Source of the DNA: an uncultured Oscillospiraceae bacterium
GTDB lineage: Bacteria > Bacillota > Clostridia > Oscillospirales > Ruminococcaceae
Assembly: GCA_934466475.1 (NCBI GenBank)
Contig: CAKSLI010000005.1
Coordinates: forward strand, 107,382 to 171,381
Length of the DNA stretch: 64,000 nucleotides
Direction of reading: 5' to 3'
Shown here: positions 24,931 to 32,767 of the stretch, piece after piece
Layout of the letters: each line of letters opens with the position of its first letter
Position numbering within the stretch: position 1 is the first letter of the stretch
Notes under the pieces: model-generated
Told to the model about the DNA's origin: nothing
Seen by the model: the letters and a program-made list of their open reading frames with translations, nothing else
Database searches by the model: none
Position numbers and translations under genes: made by a program

Positions 24931-25710
24931 TCATCTCTGATAAGCCGGAACGTTATTCTTCTGCTTGAACTTCAGCCGCAGGTGGTCTGCGATGAGCGCG
25001 ATGAACTCCGAATTAGTGGGCTTGCCGCGGGTGGTGTGCACGGTGTAGGAGAATATCCTCGTCAGCACGTCCACGTCTCCCCTGTCCCAGGCTATCTCAA
25101 TGGCGTGGCGGATAGCCCTCTCCACCCGGGAGCTGGTAGTCTGGTAGTACTTCGCGACTGTCGGATAGAGCAGCTTCGTGATGCAGTTTATCATCTCGTC
25201 ATTATTGACGGAAAGCATTATCGCGGTGCGCAGATAATGGTACCCCTTGATATGAGCCGGAATACCCACCTGGTGGATTATCTCGGTGACTGCGCATTCA
25301 AGGTCGGTCTCGTCCGGGACCGCCTCCGGCTCCTCGCGGTTGGAGCACAGGCGCGTTACCCGGCTCACAAGGTATTCCGGATCGATCGGCTTCACCATGA
25401 ATCCCGCCGCGCCCGCGTTCATCGCCTCGCGCTCCAGCATGGGGTCCTCCCTGCCGGATACTATAAGAACATTGGGGCAGTATTTCTTCTCGGTCTTGAG
25501 CCTGCGGATGACCTCAACCGCGTCGCAGAACGGCATTTTTGCCTCCAGCACTGCCACGTCCGGCGCCTCTGATTTTATGGAGCTCAGCACCGCGTTCCCA
25601 TCGCAGTGGCGGGTTATCGCGTACATTCCCGCGCCCTTGAGCGCCCCCGCCCATGCCATGCCGCAGTCCACCGTGTCGCTTCCGATTAATACCTTGATCT
25701 TGCTGTTCAT
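24931..25710 (-). CDS. spo0A: Spo0A-type sporulation master regulator with altered phosphoacceptor
   Basis: 259 residues. The C-terminal effector domain (about 140-259) is unmistakably Spo0A: IIHQVGIPAHIKGYHYLRTA, then the recognition helix region SSRVERAIRHAIEIAWDRG, then TRGKPTNSEFIALIADHLRL. The receiver domain (1-125) keeps the fold and the conserved Ser and Lys-Pro (LIVSGRED, VKPID). However, the phosphoacceptor segment reads VLEAKMP, with Glu 56 where Bacillus subtilis Spo0A has Asp 56, and the acidic pocket is GSDT instead of ADDN. Phosphorelay activation therefore looks impossible; Glu may mimic the phosphorylated state. GGAGG precedes the ATG and a promoter lies at 25815. Confidence 0.93.
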   Translation of the reverse strand: MNSKIKVLIGSDTVDCGMAWAGALKGAGMYAITRHCDGNAVLSSIKSEAPDVAVLEAKMPFCDAVEVIRRLKTEKKYCPNVLIVSGREDPMLEREAMNAGAAGFMVKPIDPEYLVSRVTRLCSNREEPEAVPDETDLECAVTEIIHQVGIPAHIKGYHYLRTAIMLSVNNDEMINCITKLLYPTVAKYYQTTSSRVERAIRHAIEIAWDRGDVDVLTRIFSYTVHTTRGKPTNSEFIALIADHLRLKFKQKNNVPAYQR

Positions 25711-25814
25711 GTTTTTTCCTCCATATAATTACAACTATTTTCCCCGGCGGAACTTTCCCCTCTCCGCCTTGCTTTTCGGACTTCACGTTCGTTCTTTTTC
25801 TGTCCGGTAACTTA

Positions 25815-25843
25815 ATAATACCATATTCTGGATATAATTGCAA
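25815..25843 (-). promoter_or_regulatory. Sigma-A promoter for spo0A
   Basis: Minus strand TTGCAA (25838-25843), 17-base spacer, TATTAT (25815-25820); leader of about 100 bases. Confidence 0.65.
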
Positions 25844-25994
25844 GAGGTTTTTGGAAATTTCTTGAAGCACGAAAAGCCGCCGGAATTCCGGGAGAAAACT
25901 CCCGCAAAACCGCATTCACACGCGTGAAACGGACATTTCGCCGCAAAATCTGCGGATATTCTTTAACGTCAAATTAACACGAACGATAAGGAAA

Positions 25995-26023
25995 TCCCCC
26001 GGAATCTCACGGAATCCGGGGGA
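25995..26023 (-). terminator. Terminator hairpin for the AraC gene, displaced by a mini-element
   Basis: TCCCCCGGA (25995-26003) pairs with TCCGGGGGA (26015-26023). On the minus strand it is followed by a short T-rich stretch. It would end the araC-type transcript, but the A2 element now sits between it and the gene. Confidence 0.6.
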
Positions 26024-26032
26024 CGATTTATG

Positions 26033-26262
26033 GGGAACCTCTAAAAACTGGTTTGAAAAGGGAAAATGGGTAGAGTGCGCCGAATGCGATGAAAACCGAC
26101 GAAGTAAGGCTGTATGCCTTACGAGGAGGTGCAACACGATGTTGCAGAGCGAAATAACCGGGCGACGGCATGGACGCCGTCGCATCAGAAATTTCGCTCG
26201 TTGAAAGTAGCAGGCGGTGTGCTATACACATTTTCACTCAAACAAGGTTTTTAGAGGTGACC
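26033..26262. repeat. Family A mini-element, long form (copy A2)
   Basis: 230 bp in reverse orientation relative to A1, GGGAACCTCTAAAAACTGG to AAGGTTTTTAGAGGTGACC, flanked by TATG on both sides. It carries about 70 extra bases that the short copies lack, including GCAACACGATGTTGC and CGACGGCATGGACGCCGTCG palindromes. A3 at 35607 is the same length. It occupies most of the 25711-26306 gap. Confidence 0.85.
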
Positions 26263-26306
26263 TATGGTAATTTCCAGGCGCGGTACGGGGTCTGCCGGAA
26301 TTCCGG

Positions 26307-27245
26307 TCATTCCCGGTCGCTGCGGTACTGCTTGGGCGTCATTCCTGTATGGGAGCGGAACAGCTTGCAGAAGTACGCCGAGCTGCTGAAGCCGCACTCC
26401 AGCGCCACGGCCTCCACGGTCATGTTGCTGTCGCGCAGCAGCTGCATGGAGCGCTCCACCCGGTGTTTCAGCAGGTAGTTCACCGGGGAGGTGTGCAGGT
26501 AGCTCTGGAAGCACCTTGAAGCCTCGCTGCGGCTTATGCTGGCGGCGTTCGCGATGTCCTGGAGGGAGACGTCCTCGGCGTAGTGCTCCTGAATGAAGCC
26601 TATCATCTTCTGCATTCTTATCTGGAGAACGTGCTCGTTCTTTACGGCAGGCGCAAGCTCTATCTCGGTGTGGTGCATGAAAAGGAGCTCCCACGCGCGG
26701 TTTATCTCGCACTGCACGCGTATCTCGAAGCACTCCGGCGAACCGGGCTGGTTGTGGAACTGCAGCATCGGAACCTCGCCGTAGCTGCCCACCTCGCCGT
26801 AGCTCTGGAGCATGGAAAACACGCGGTCAAGACAGTCGAGTATCTCGAGCTTCCAGGGTGCGGAGCCGTCCAGCACCACGTAAGGCAGCCGGGAGTTCAG
26901 CGTGACCGGCATTATGTAGCGGGAATTTATCACGCTGTTGACCGGCGCGATGAACTCCGGCTGGAGCACAACGTTCGGACACCAGCAGGGCGCGCCCTCC
27001 TCCCAGGTGTAGCTGTGCAGGCAGTTGGTGTTCATAAATATGCCCTGACCGGCGTGCAGCGTTATCTCGCTGTTTGCCGCCTGGATCCTGACGGTGCCGC
27101 AGTGCACCACGAAGAACTCAAGGTTCGGGTGCCAGTGAAGCGGCACGTTGTTCCCCGGGACATGCAGGGAATTAACATAGTATTGTATAGGAAACTCAGC
27201 CTTTCCATGCTGGATAAGCTCCTGAAAGTTCTCTTTCAGCGGCAT
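26307..27245 (-). CDS. AraC family regulator with N-terminal cupin sensor domain
   Basis: 312 residues. The N-terminal sugar-binding cupin (about 15-110) has PLHWHPNLEFFVVHCG and a HAGQGIFMNTNCLHSY strand pair; the C-terminal two-HTH AraC domain (about 210-310) has LQDIANAASISRSEASRCFQ and VEAVALECGFSSSAYFCKLF with the GMTPKQYR end. Such proteins activate sugar-uptake genes. It is divergent from two tandem solute-binding lipoproteins with abutting promoters, so those are the likely targets. The ATG at 27245 follows GGAGG; the TTG at 27260 is part of that ribosome site. Confidence 0.92.
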   Translation of the reverse strand: MPLKENFQELIQHGKAEFPIQYYVNSLHVPGNNVPLHWHPNLEFFVVHCGTVRIQAANSEITLHAGQGIFMNTNCLHSYTWEEGAPCWCPNVVLQPEFIAPVNSVINSRYIMPVTLNSRLPYVVLDGSAPWKLEILDCLDRVFSMLQSYGEVGSYGEVPMLQFHNQPGSPECFEIRVQCEINRAWELLFMHHTEIELAPAVKNEHVLQIRMQKMIGFIQEHYAEDVSLQDIANAASISRSEASRCFQSYLHTSPVNYLLKHRVERSMQLLRDSNMTVEAVALECGFSSSAYFCKLFRSHTGMTPKQYRSDRE

Positions 27246-27329
27246 GCGGAATTCCTCCAAATGCTCACCTCCACATTGAAACAGATAAACCAGGGGTTGA
27301 CCACGCAGTGCGCGAACCCCCTTGGGAAT

Positions 27330-27358
27330 ATTATAATATAAATCGGGAATATTGTCAA
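27330..27358 (-). promoter_or_regulatory. Sigma-A promoter for the AraC regulator
   Basis: Minus strand TTGACA (27353-27358), 17-base spacer, TATAAT (27330-27335): full consensus. Its -35 box abuts that of the opposite promoter at 27359. Confidence 0.88.
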
Positions 27359-27387
27359 TTGCTCATTTTGATTATAGAGAATATAAT
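27359..27387 (+). promoter_or_regulatory. Promoter for the solute-binding protein genes
   Basis: TTGCTC (27359-27364), 17-base spacer, TATAAT (27382-27387). The -35 is weak, as expected for an activator-dependent promoter. The leader is about 195 bases and contains a GCCGG-TATAT-CCGGC hairpin near 27523-27537; I see no known riboswitch in it. Confidence 0.7.
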
Positions 27388-27587
27388 AATATTATACAGA
27401 TAAAGGCAAAAATATTTGTGCACATCTGCTAAAGATAACGATTACATATTGTCGGAATTGCCTAGGGTAATTTAAGTAAAACCCCGCAAAACCGCACGGT
27501 TGAGCGAAAGCCGCAATTGTGCCGGTATATCCGGCAGGTTTGAAGTTACCGTCAGATTGTACAAAAAATGTAAAAGGGAGTATGCCA

Positions 27588-29102
27588 ATGAATTTCAAGA
27601 AAAGCACCGCCTGCGCCATGACCCTCGCAATGATCATGGGACTGACCGCGTGCGATGACGAGGCTCCGCAGCAGAGCTCCGGCTCAAACGCCGTCTCAGC
27701 GCCCTCCGCCACCACGACTACCCAGGCGTCCACGACCACCGACCCGAACGCCGGTCTCGATATGACCGACAAGGAGACCAAGGAGCTTGACACTTCCGCC
27801 TGTCCGCCAAGCGGCAGCGCCGGAGTTATAAAGTACCTCGGGTTCTACGACATCACCTCGGACCAGAAGGGCACCGAGCAGTGCCTCATCTTCCAGTCGG
27901 ACCTGTACGGCGGCACCATTGAGTACATAAGTGCGCCGTATGGCACCGCATATTTCGAGAAGCTGACAACGCTGATCTCCAGCGACGATTCCCCCGACCT
28001 CGTGACCAAGGACGCGATGCTCTACCCCGGAAACGTCAGCAAGAACCTCTTTGAGCCGCTGGACGACTACTTCGACCTCTCCACTCCGCTGTGGTCGGAC
28101 ATGAAGGGCGTCATCGACAGCTTCGCCTGGAAGAACAAGCACTACTATTACCCGCACCGCACCACCACAAAATACGCGCTGAACTACAATAAAAAGACCA
28201 TCGCCGACAACGACCTCACGGATCCCTACGACCTGTACAGGGCCGGCGAATGGACCTGGGACGCATGGCGCGACCTTATGATACAGTTCTGCGACAAGAG
28301 CGATGACCACGTTGGATTCTACACCACCAACGACACGATAACAAGCTTCATCGCCACCACCGGCACAACGCTCATCGACACCCAGCCGGACGGCACTATC
28401 ACCAACAACTTCCTCTCCGCGGACGTTTCCCGCGCGATGACGTTCCTCGAGGGGCTCTGCCGAGACGGTCTGACCTACGGAAAGCAGTTCGGCGACTGGG
28501 TTTCCCCGCAGGTGTTCTCCACCGTTTCCGATAAGCTGCTGTTCACCTGCACCGAGCCGGAGTGGACGTACATAGCCGAGACCGAGAACCTCCAGAACCC
28601 GAAGGGCGTTGACAACGACATATTCGACACCGTTTCGGATTTCTCGTTCGTTCCGTTCCCCCGCGACCCCAGCGCGGATAAGTACTACACCGAGTACGAC
28701 ACGTTCGGATACCTCATTCCCAAGGGCGCAAAGAACATCAGCGGCTCCGTGGAGTTCATGAACCTCAACCGCATCTACGACACCGACCCCGCGATAATCG
28801 CAAAGGTCCGCGAGGATCACGTTAATCCCACCAAGATATACTTCGACAAGGGCAAGTACGCCGGCACCGAAAAGTGGCAGATGAAGTGGGGCGAGCGCGA
28901 GTACGACCTCTGGCGCGAGATGTGCGACCCCAACAACTTCGCGTTCATTGACGAGGACGCATACGGCTTCAACTCCGAGTTCAAGGACGACATAGGCGTT
29001 CTGCTCATGGGCGTTGTCGAGCGCGGCGAATCCTGGTCGAAGACCAGCGCGGAATTCTCCCCCGTTGCGGACGGAGTCATCGCACCTTACATGAACAGTT
29101 AA
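27588..29102 (+). CDS. Extracellular solute-binding lipoprotein (first of a tandem pair)
   Basis: 504 residues. Lipobox LTAC (MGLTACDD), a Thr/Ser-rich tether (QQSSGSNAVSAPSATTTTQ), then a large type 1 ABC solute-binding domain with FEKLTTLISSDDSPDLV near the hinge, the hallmark EWTWDAWRDLMIQFCDK, and an aromatic-rich cleft (AWKNKHYYYPHR). This family binds oligosaccharides. The ATG at 27588 with AAGGGAG 7 bases upstream is preferred to 27582. No permease or ATPase genes lie beside it. It uses GC-rich codons (CGC, GCC), unlike its neighbour paralogue. Confidence 0.9.
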   Translation: MNFKKSTACAMTLAMIMGLTACDDEAPQQSSGSNAVSAPSATTTTQASTTTDPNAGLDMTDKETKELDTSACPPSGSAGVIKYLGFYDITSDQKGTEQCLIFQSDLYGGTIEYISAPYGTAYFEKLTTLISSDDSPDLVTKDAMLYPGNVSKNLFEPLDDYFDLSTPLWSDMKGVIDSFAWKNKHYYYPHRTTTKYALNYNKKTIADNDLTDPYDLYRAGEWTWDAWRDLMIQFCDKSDDHVGFYTTNDTITSFIATTGTTLIDTQPDGTITNNFLSADVSRAMTFLEGLCRDGLTYGKQFGDWVSPQVFSTVSDKLLFTCTEPEWTYIAETENLQNPKGVDNDIFDTVSDFSFVPFPRDPSADKYYTEYDTFGYLIPKGAKNISGSVEFMNLNRIYDTDPAIIAKVREDHVNPTKIYFDKGKYAGTEKWQMKWGEREYDLWREMCDPNNFAFIDEDAYGFNSEFKDDIGVLLMGVVERGESWSKTSAEFSPVADGVIAPYMNS

Positions 29103-29332
29103 TACACCGTTTCACGGTTATTCAGACCGTCGAAAAAGTCCCGTTGGGACTTTTCCGCCGAACATTCGCATTGCGCGCACTCATTGTCAGCTACGCTGAC
29201 AATTCGCACACTTGTGCGGATAGAAGTGTTTTTTGCCTCGGCAGAGCTGAGGCAAAAAAAGATTATAAAGACCCGCTTCGCGGGCAAGAAAGTACTTTTT
29301 CGACAAAATGAATACACCGTTTCACGGTTATT
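29101..29332. repeat. Family C mini-element flanked by duplicated hairpin (copy C3)
   Basis: A 188-bp element (29123-29310) lies between two identical 22-bp copies (29101-29122 and 29311-29332), each containing the hairpin ACCGT-TTC-ACGGT; the first overlaps the stop codon of the upstream gene. The element starts CAGACCGTCGAAAAAGTC and ends in the inverted ACTTTTTCGACAAAATG. The interior has further hairpins (TTGTCAGC/GCTGACAA, TTGCCTC/GAGGCAA). Confidence 0.82.
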
Positions 29333-29367
29333 ATAGGCATTACCCATTTAATTAAGGAGGAACCAAA

Positions 29368-30897
29368 ATGAATACTTCAAAAAGAATTCTCGCCTGCGGA
29401 CTGGCGCTCACCATGGTAGCCGGACTCACCGCCTGCGATGATGAATCTCCCGCTTCCAGCGGCGGAAGCAACGCAAGCAACCAGATGACCGCTCCTGCGG
29501 CGGCTACTACCACCACTTCCGCTTCCACCACCACAGACCCCAACGACGCCCTTGACCTCACCGACAAGGACACCAAGGAGTTCGACACCTCCCTGTATCA
29601 GCCCTCCGGCAAGGCAGGAACAGTAAAGTACCTCGGCTACTACGACATCAACTCCGACCAGAAGGGTACCGAGCAGTGCCTGATATTCAACTCCGACCTG
29701 TTCGGCGGCACTATCGAGTATGAGAGCACACCCTCCGGTTCTGCTTTCTTCGAGAAGCTCTCCAACAAGATCGCTTCCGATGACTCCCCCGACCTCGTTG
29801 AGAAGTCCGCGATGCTCTATCCGGGCAACGTATCCAAGAACCTCTTCGAGCCGCTGGACGGACTTATAGACGCTGATTCCGCGCTGTGGAAGGACATGAA
29901 GGACGTTGCTGAGTCCTACGCATGGAACGGCAAGCACTACTACTATCCGCACAGAATAACCACCTCCTTCGCGCTGAATTACAGCAAGAAGACCGTTGAG
30001 GAGAACGACCTCCCCGACCCGTATGAGCTTTACAGAAACGGCGAGTGGACATGGGACGCATGGCGTGACATGATGATCCAGTTCTGCGACAAGGACGATG
30101 ACAACATCGGCTTCTACGCTACCGACACCACCGTTGACGCATTCATCCTGACCACCGGCACATCTCTCGTTGACACAAAGCCGGACGGCACTATCACAAA
30201 CAACCTCCAGAACCCGAACGTTACAAGAGCTATGCAGTTCATCGAGACCATCTGCCGTGACGGTCTTTCCTACGGCAAGCAGCTCGGCGACTGGGTTCCT
30301 CCGCAGACTTTCGCTACCGAGTGCGACAGACTCCTGTTCCTCTGCATGGAGCCTGAGTGGACCTACATAGCAGCTACCGAGCAGCTCCAGAACCCGAAGG
30401 GCGTTGATAACGATATCTTCGACACCGTTTCCGAGTTCGCATTCGTTCCGTTCCCGAGAGATACACAGGCTGACGCTTACTACCAGGGCTACGACACCTT
30501 CGGCTACCTTATCCCGAAGGGCGCGAAGAACTCCGCAGGCGCCATTGAGTTCATCAACCTGAACAGAGCTTACGATGTTGACCCCGTTATCCAGGCTCAG
30601 GTAAAGAACGACCACGTTGCTCCCAAGAAGATCTACTTCGAGAAGGGCGCAAACGAGGGCAAGGAGAAGTGGCAGATCACATGGGGCGAGCAGGAATACG
30701 ACCTCTGGAGAGAGATGTGCGACCCTGCAAACTTCAGCTTCATCTCTGAGGACGCTTACGGCTTCAACACCGACTTCCAGAACCAGCTTGCAACCGTCGT
30801 TATAGACGTTGTAGAGAACGGCGCTTCCTGGACGCAGACCAGCGCAGAATTCTCACCGATAGTTGACGCTATCATTGCCGAGTACGCGCTCAAGTAA
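29368..30897 (+). CDS. Extracellular solute-binding lipoprotein (second of a tandem pair)
   Basis: 509 residues, a close paralogue of the protein at 27588 through its whole length: LTACDDE lipobox, Thr/Ser tether, DSDLFGGTIEYE-like opening, EWTWDAWRDMMIQFCDK, DNDIFDTVSEFAFVPFPRD and EYDLWREMCDP. Strong AAGGAGG ribosome site. Codon choice shifts to AGA, GCT and GTT, the pattern of a highly expressed gene, whereas the first copy is GC-rich. A terminator follows at once. The two copies may bind related glycans for a transporter encoded elsewhere. Confidence 0.9.
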   Translation: MNTSKRILACGLALTMVAGLTACDDESPASSGGSNASNQMTAPAAATTTTSASTTTDPNDALDLTDKDTKEFDTSLYQPSGKAGTVKYLGYYDINSDQKGTEQCLIFNSDLFGGTIEYESTPSGSAFFEKLSNKIASDDSPDLVEKSAMLYPGNVSKNLFEPLDGLIDADSALWKDMKDVAESYAWNGKHYYYPHRITTSFALNYSKKTVEENDLPDPYELYRNGEWTWDAWRDMMIQFCDKDDDNIGFYATDTTVDAFILTTGTSLVDTKPDGTITNNLQNPNVTRAMQFIETICRDGLSYGKQLGDWVPPQTFATECDRLLFLCMEPEWTYIAATEQLQNPKGVDNDIFDTVSEFAFVPFPRDTQADAYYQGYDTFGYLIPKGAKNSAGAIEFINLNRAYDVDPVIQAQVKNDHVAPKKIYFEKGANEGKEKWQITWGEQEYDLWREMCDPANFSFISEDAYGFNTDFQNQLATVVIDVVENGASWTQTSAEFSPIVDAIIAEYALK

Positions 30898-30923
30898 TCC
30901 CAAGTAATCCGGTATATTGATTA

Positions 30924-30953
30924 TTCCCCCTGCTTTTGCAGGGGGAATTTTTT
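30924..30953 (+). terminator. Terminator after the solute-binding protein pair
   Basis: TTCCCCCTGC-TTTT-GCAGGGGGAA followed by TTTTTTA; strong in both directions, so it may also end the opposing ABC operon. Confidence 0.88.
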
Positions 30954-30958
30954 ATCCA

Positions 30959-32767
30959 TCAGCACCCGACATAATATTTCGCCTGCTCTGCGAACATTCC
31001 CGCGTATATTCCCCCCGGAATCCCCGCCAGCTGCTCGTGAGTGCCGCTCTCCTTAATGGTATCCTCAGCGAAAACCACTATCCTGTCGCAGAACTTGCAG
31101 CTTGAAAGCCTGTGCGAGATATACACCGCCGTCTTTCCGCCGACAAGCCTGCTGAACTGCCGGTATATCCCGTATTCCGCAACGGGGTCGAGCGCCGCGG
31201 TCGGCTCGTCAAGTATCACCACCGGAGCGTTTCGGTACAGCGCCCGGGCTATCGCGGTCTTCTGCCGCTGACCGCCGGAAAGGTCGGTGCCGTTCTCGTC
31301 AAAGCTCTTGTACAGCATTGTGTCCAGCCCGTCCGGGAGCTTCTGAACGTCCTCCCACAGACCTGCGAGCCTCAGCACACGTTCAAGCTCACGGTCGTCA
31401 GCCGGCTCACCGAATGCGATATTCTCCCGCAGGCTGAACGCAAACAGCTGGAAATCCTGGAACACCACCGCAAACAGCCGGCGGTACTCTTCCTCGGAGT
31501 ATTCCTTTATGTTCACGCCGTCAACCAGTATCTCGCCCTCCGTGACATCGTACAGCCTGCACAGCAGCTTGATGAACGTTGTCTTCCCCGCGCCGTTCAG
31601 CCCGACTATCGAAAGGTGCTCGCCCGGTCTTATCGTGAGGTTTATGTCCCGCAGAACAAACTTTTCAGAGCGCGGATATCTGAAGCTGACATGGCGGAAT
31701 TCTATCGTGTGCTCCCCCGGCTTCACGCACTCCGCGCCCTTTTTCATTGCCGCGGGGAACCGCAGGAATTCAATGTACCTGTGCGCGTAGGCGCATCTCC
31801 GGCTGATGTCCTGAACTCCGCTGACAACGCCGTAAAGGCTCCAGTAGAGCGTTCCCGCCGCGCTGACGCACATTGAGAAATCGCCCACCGTGATAGCCCC
31901 CGTCACCGCCAGGAATCCGATGTAGAAGTAGCTTATGCCGTCCCGCAGGGCGTTCGCCGCGTCCATGACCCAGCTGTTTTTGCGCTGCTTCCGCTGAGTG
32001 TTGCGCCATATTCCGACCTGCTCGTCAGAGAAGCGCTGCGCCTTGCCGCACATCATGTCCGCGCTGTCGTAAAGCCGGATATCCTTGCCCAGCCTGAAAT
32101 CCGCAAGCTGATAGAACACGTAGCTGAATACGCGGTTGCTTTTCGAAAGCTCCAGGAAACTCTCCTGGTCGATCTTGTTGTTCCGCGCGTTGAACAGCGT
32201 GATAACCACCAGCGCCGCCGCCTGTACCGGAAGCAGCCACGGGCAGGTGAACAGGATTATCACCGAAACGCCCAGCATTGCCGCCGCGCTGTTCACCAGT
32301 CCGAACACCGCGCCGAGTACTCCCACGACGCCGCCGCTGTACCAGCTCATGCCCTCCTGCGCCTTTTCGAGGGCGTCAAGGGCTTCTGGGTCTTCGGTGT
32401 GCTCGAAATCCATTTTCATGGAGTGATCCGCAAGCTGTATGTCGATATACTCGTTGAACCACTCCTCGTGGACGGAGCCAAGCTGTGCCGCCGCTGAGTC
32501 CAGCATGCTAGTCAGCAGCTGGACGACAATATATATCCCCGCGAAAACCGCCGCATTCCGGACGTGCTCCGCGATATCGCCGCCGGTTATGACAAGTGCC
32601 AGCTCGTCAATGATGAGCTTCGCCATGAACGCGTTCTGCATTTTTGAGATGAACTGCGCGGCGAACCTCATCAGGTAGACCAGGAACACCGACGGCCGCT
32701 CGCGCCATGCCGTCCGGAACACGAATTTCAGCGTTTCCCGAGTGATCTTCTGCTTCTTTTCAGGCAT
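30959..32767 (-). CDS. ABC exporter subunit, fused membrane and ATPase domains (1)
   Basis: 602 residues. Six-helix type IV membrane domain (about 20-340), then a nucleotide-binding domain with Walker A GLNGAGKTT, Q-loop VFQDFQLFAF, signature LSGGQ, Walker B VVILDEPTAALD and H-loop YISHRLSS. The ATG at 32767 overlaps the end of the next upstream gene by 8 bases and has GGGGAGG; a longer frame to 32899 runs inside that gene. The paired half-transporter is 32760-34595, so they likely form a heterodimer exporting a peptide, lipid or drug. Confidence 0.92.
   Translation of the reverse strand: MPEKKQKITRETLKFVFRTAWRERPSVFLVYLMRFAAQFISKMQNAFMAKLIIDELALVITGGDIAEHVRNAAVFAGIYIVVQLLTSMLDSAAAQLGSVHEEWFNEYIDIQLADHSMKMDFEHTEDPEALDALEKAQEGMSWYSGGVVGVLGAVFGLVNSAAAMLGVSVIILFTCPWLLPVQAAALVVITLFNARNNKIDQESFLELSKSNRVFSYVFYQLADFRLGKDIRLYDSADMMCGKAQRFSDEQVGIWRNTQRKQRKNSWVMDAANALRDGISYFYIGFLAVTGAITVGDFSMCVSAAGTLYWSLYGVVSGVQDISRRCAYAHRYIEFLRFPAAMKKGAECVKPGEHTIEFRHVSFRYPRSEKFVLRDINLTIRPGEHLSIVGLNGAGKTTFIKLLCRLYDVTEGEILVDGVNIKEYSEEEYRRLFAVVFQDFQLFAFSLRENIAFGEPADDRELERVLRLAGLWEDVQKLPDGLDTMLYKSFDENGTDLSGGQRQKTAIARALYRNAPVVILDEPTAALDPVAEYGIYRQFSRLVGGKTAVYISHRLSSCKFCDRIVVFAEDTIKESGTHEQLAGIPGGIYAGMFAEQAKYYVGC

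Noticed and set aside
24757..25572. 271-codon + strand frame over spo0A
   Set aside because: It overlaps the strongly recognised spo0A in antisense and begins in a low-complexity Met/Phe stretch; no homology features.
27388..27587. Riboswitch in the 195-base leader of the solute-binding protein gene
   Set aside because: Only a small GCCGG/CCGGC hairpin is visible; no known aptamer pattern was recognised.
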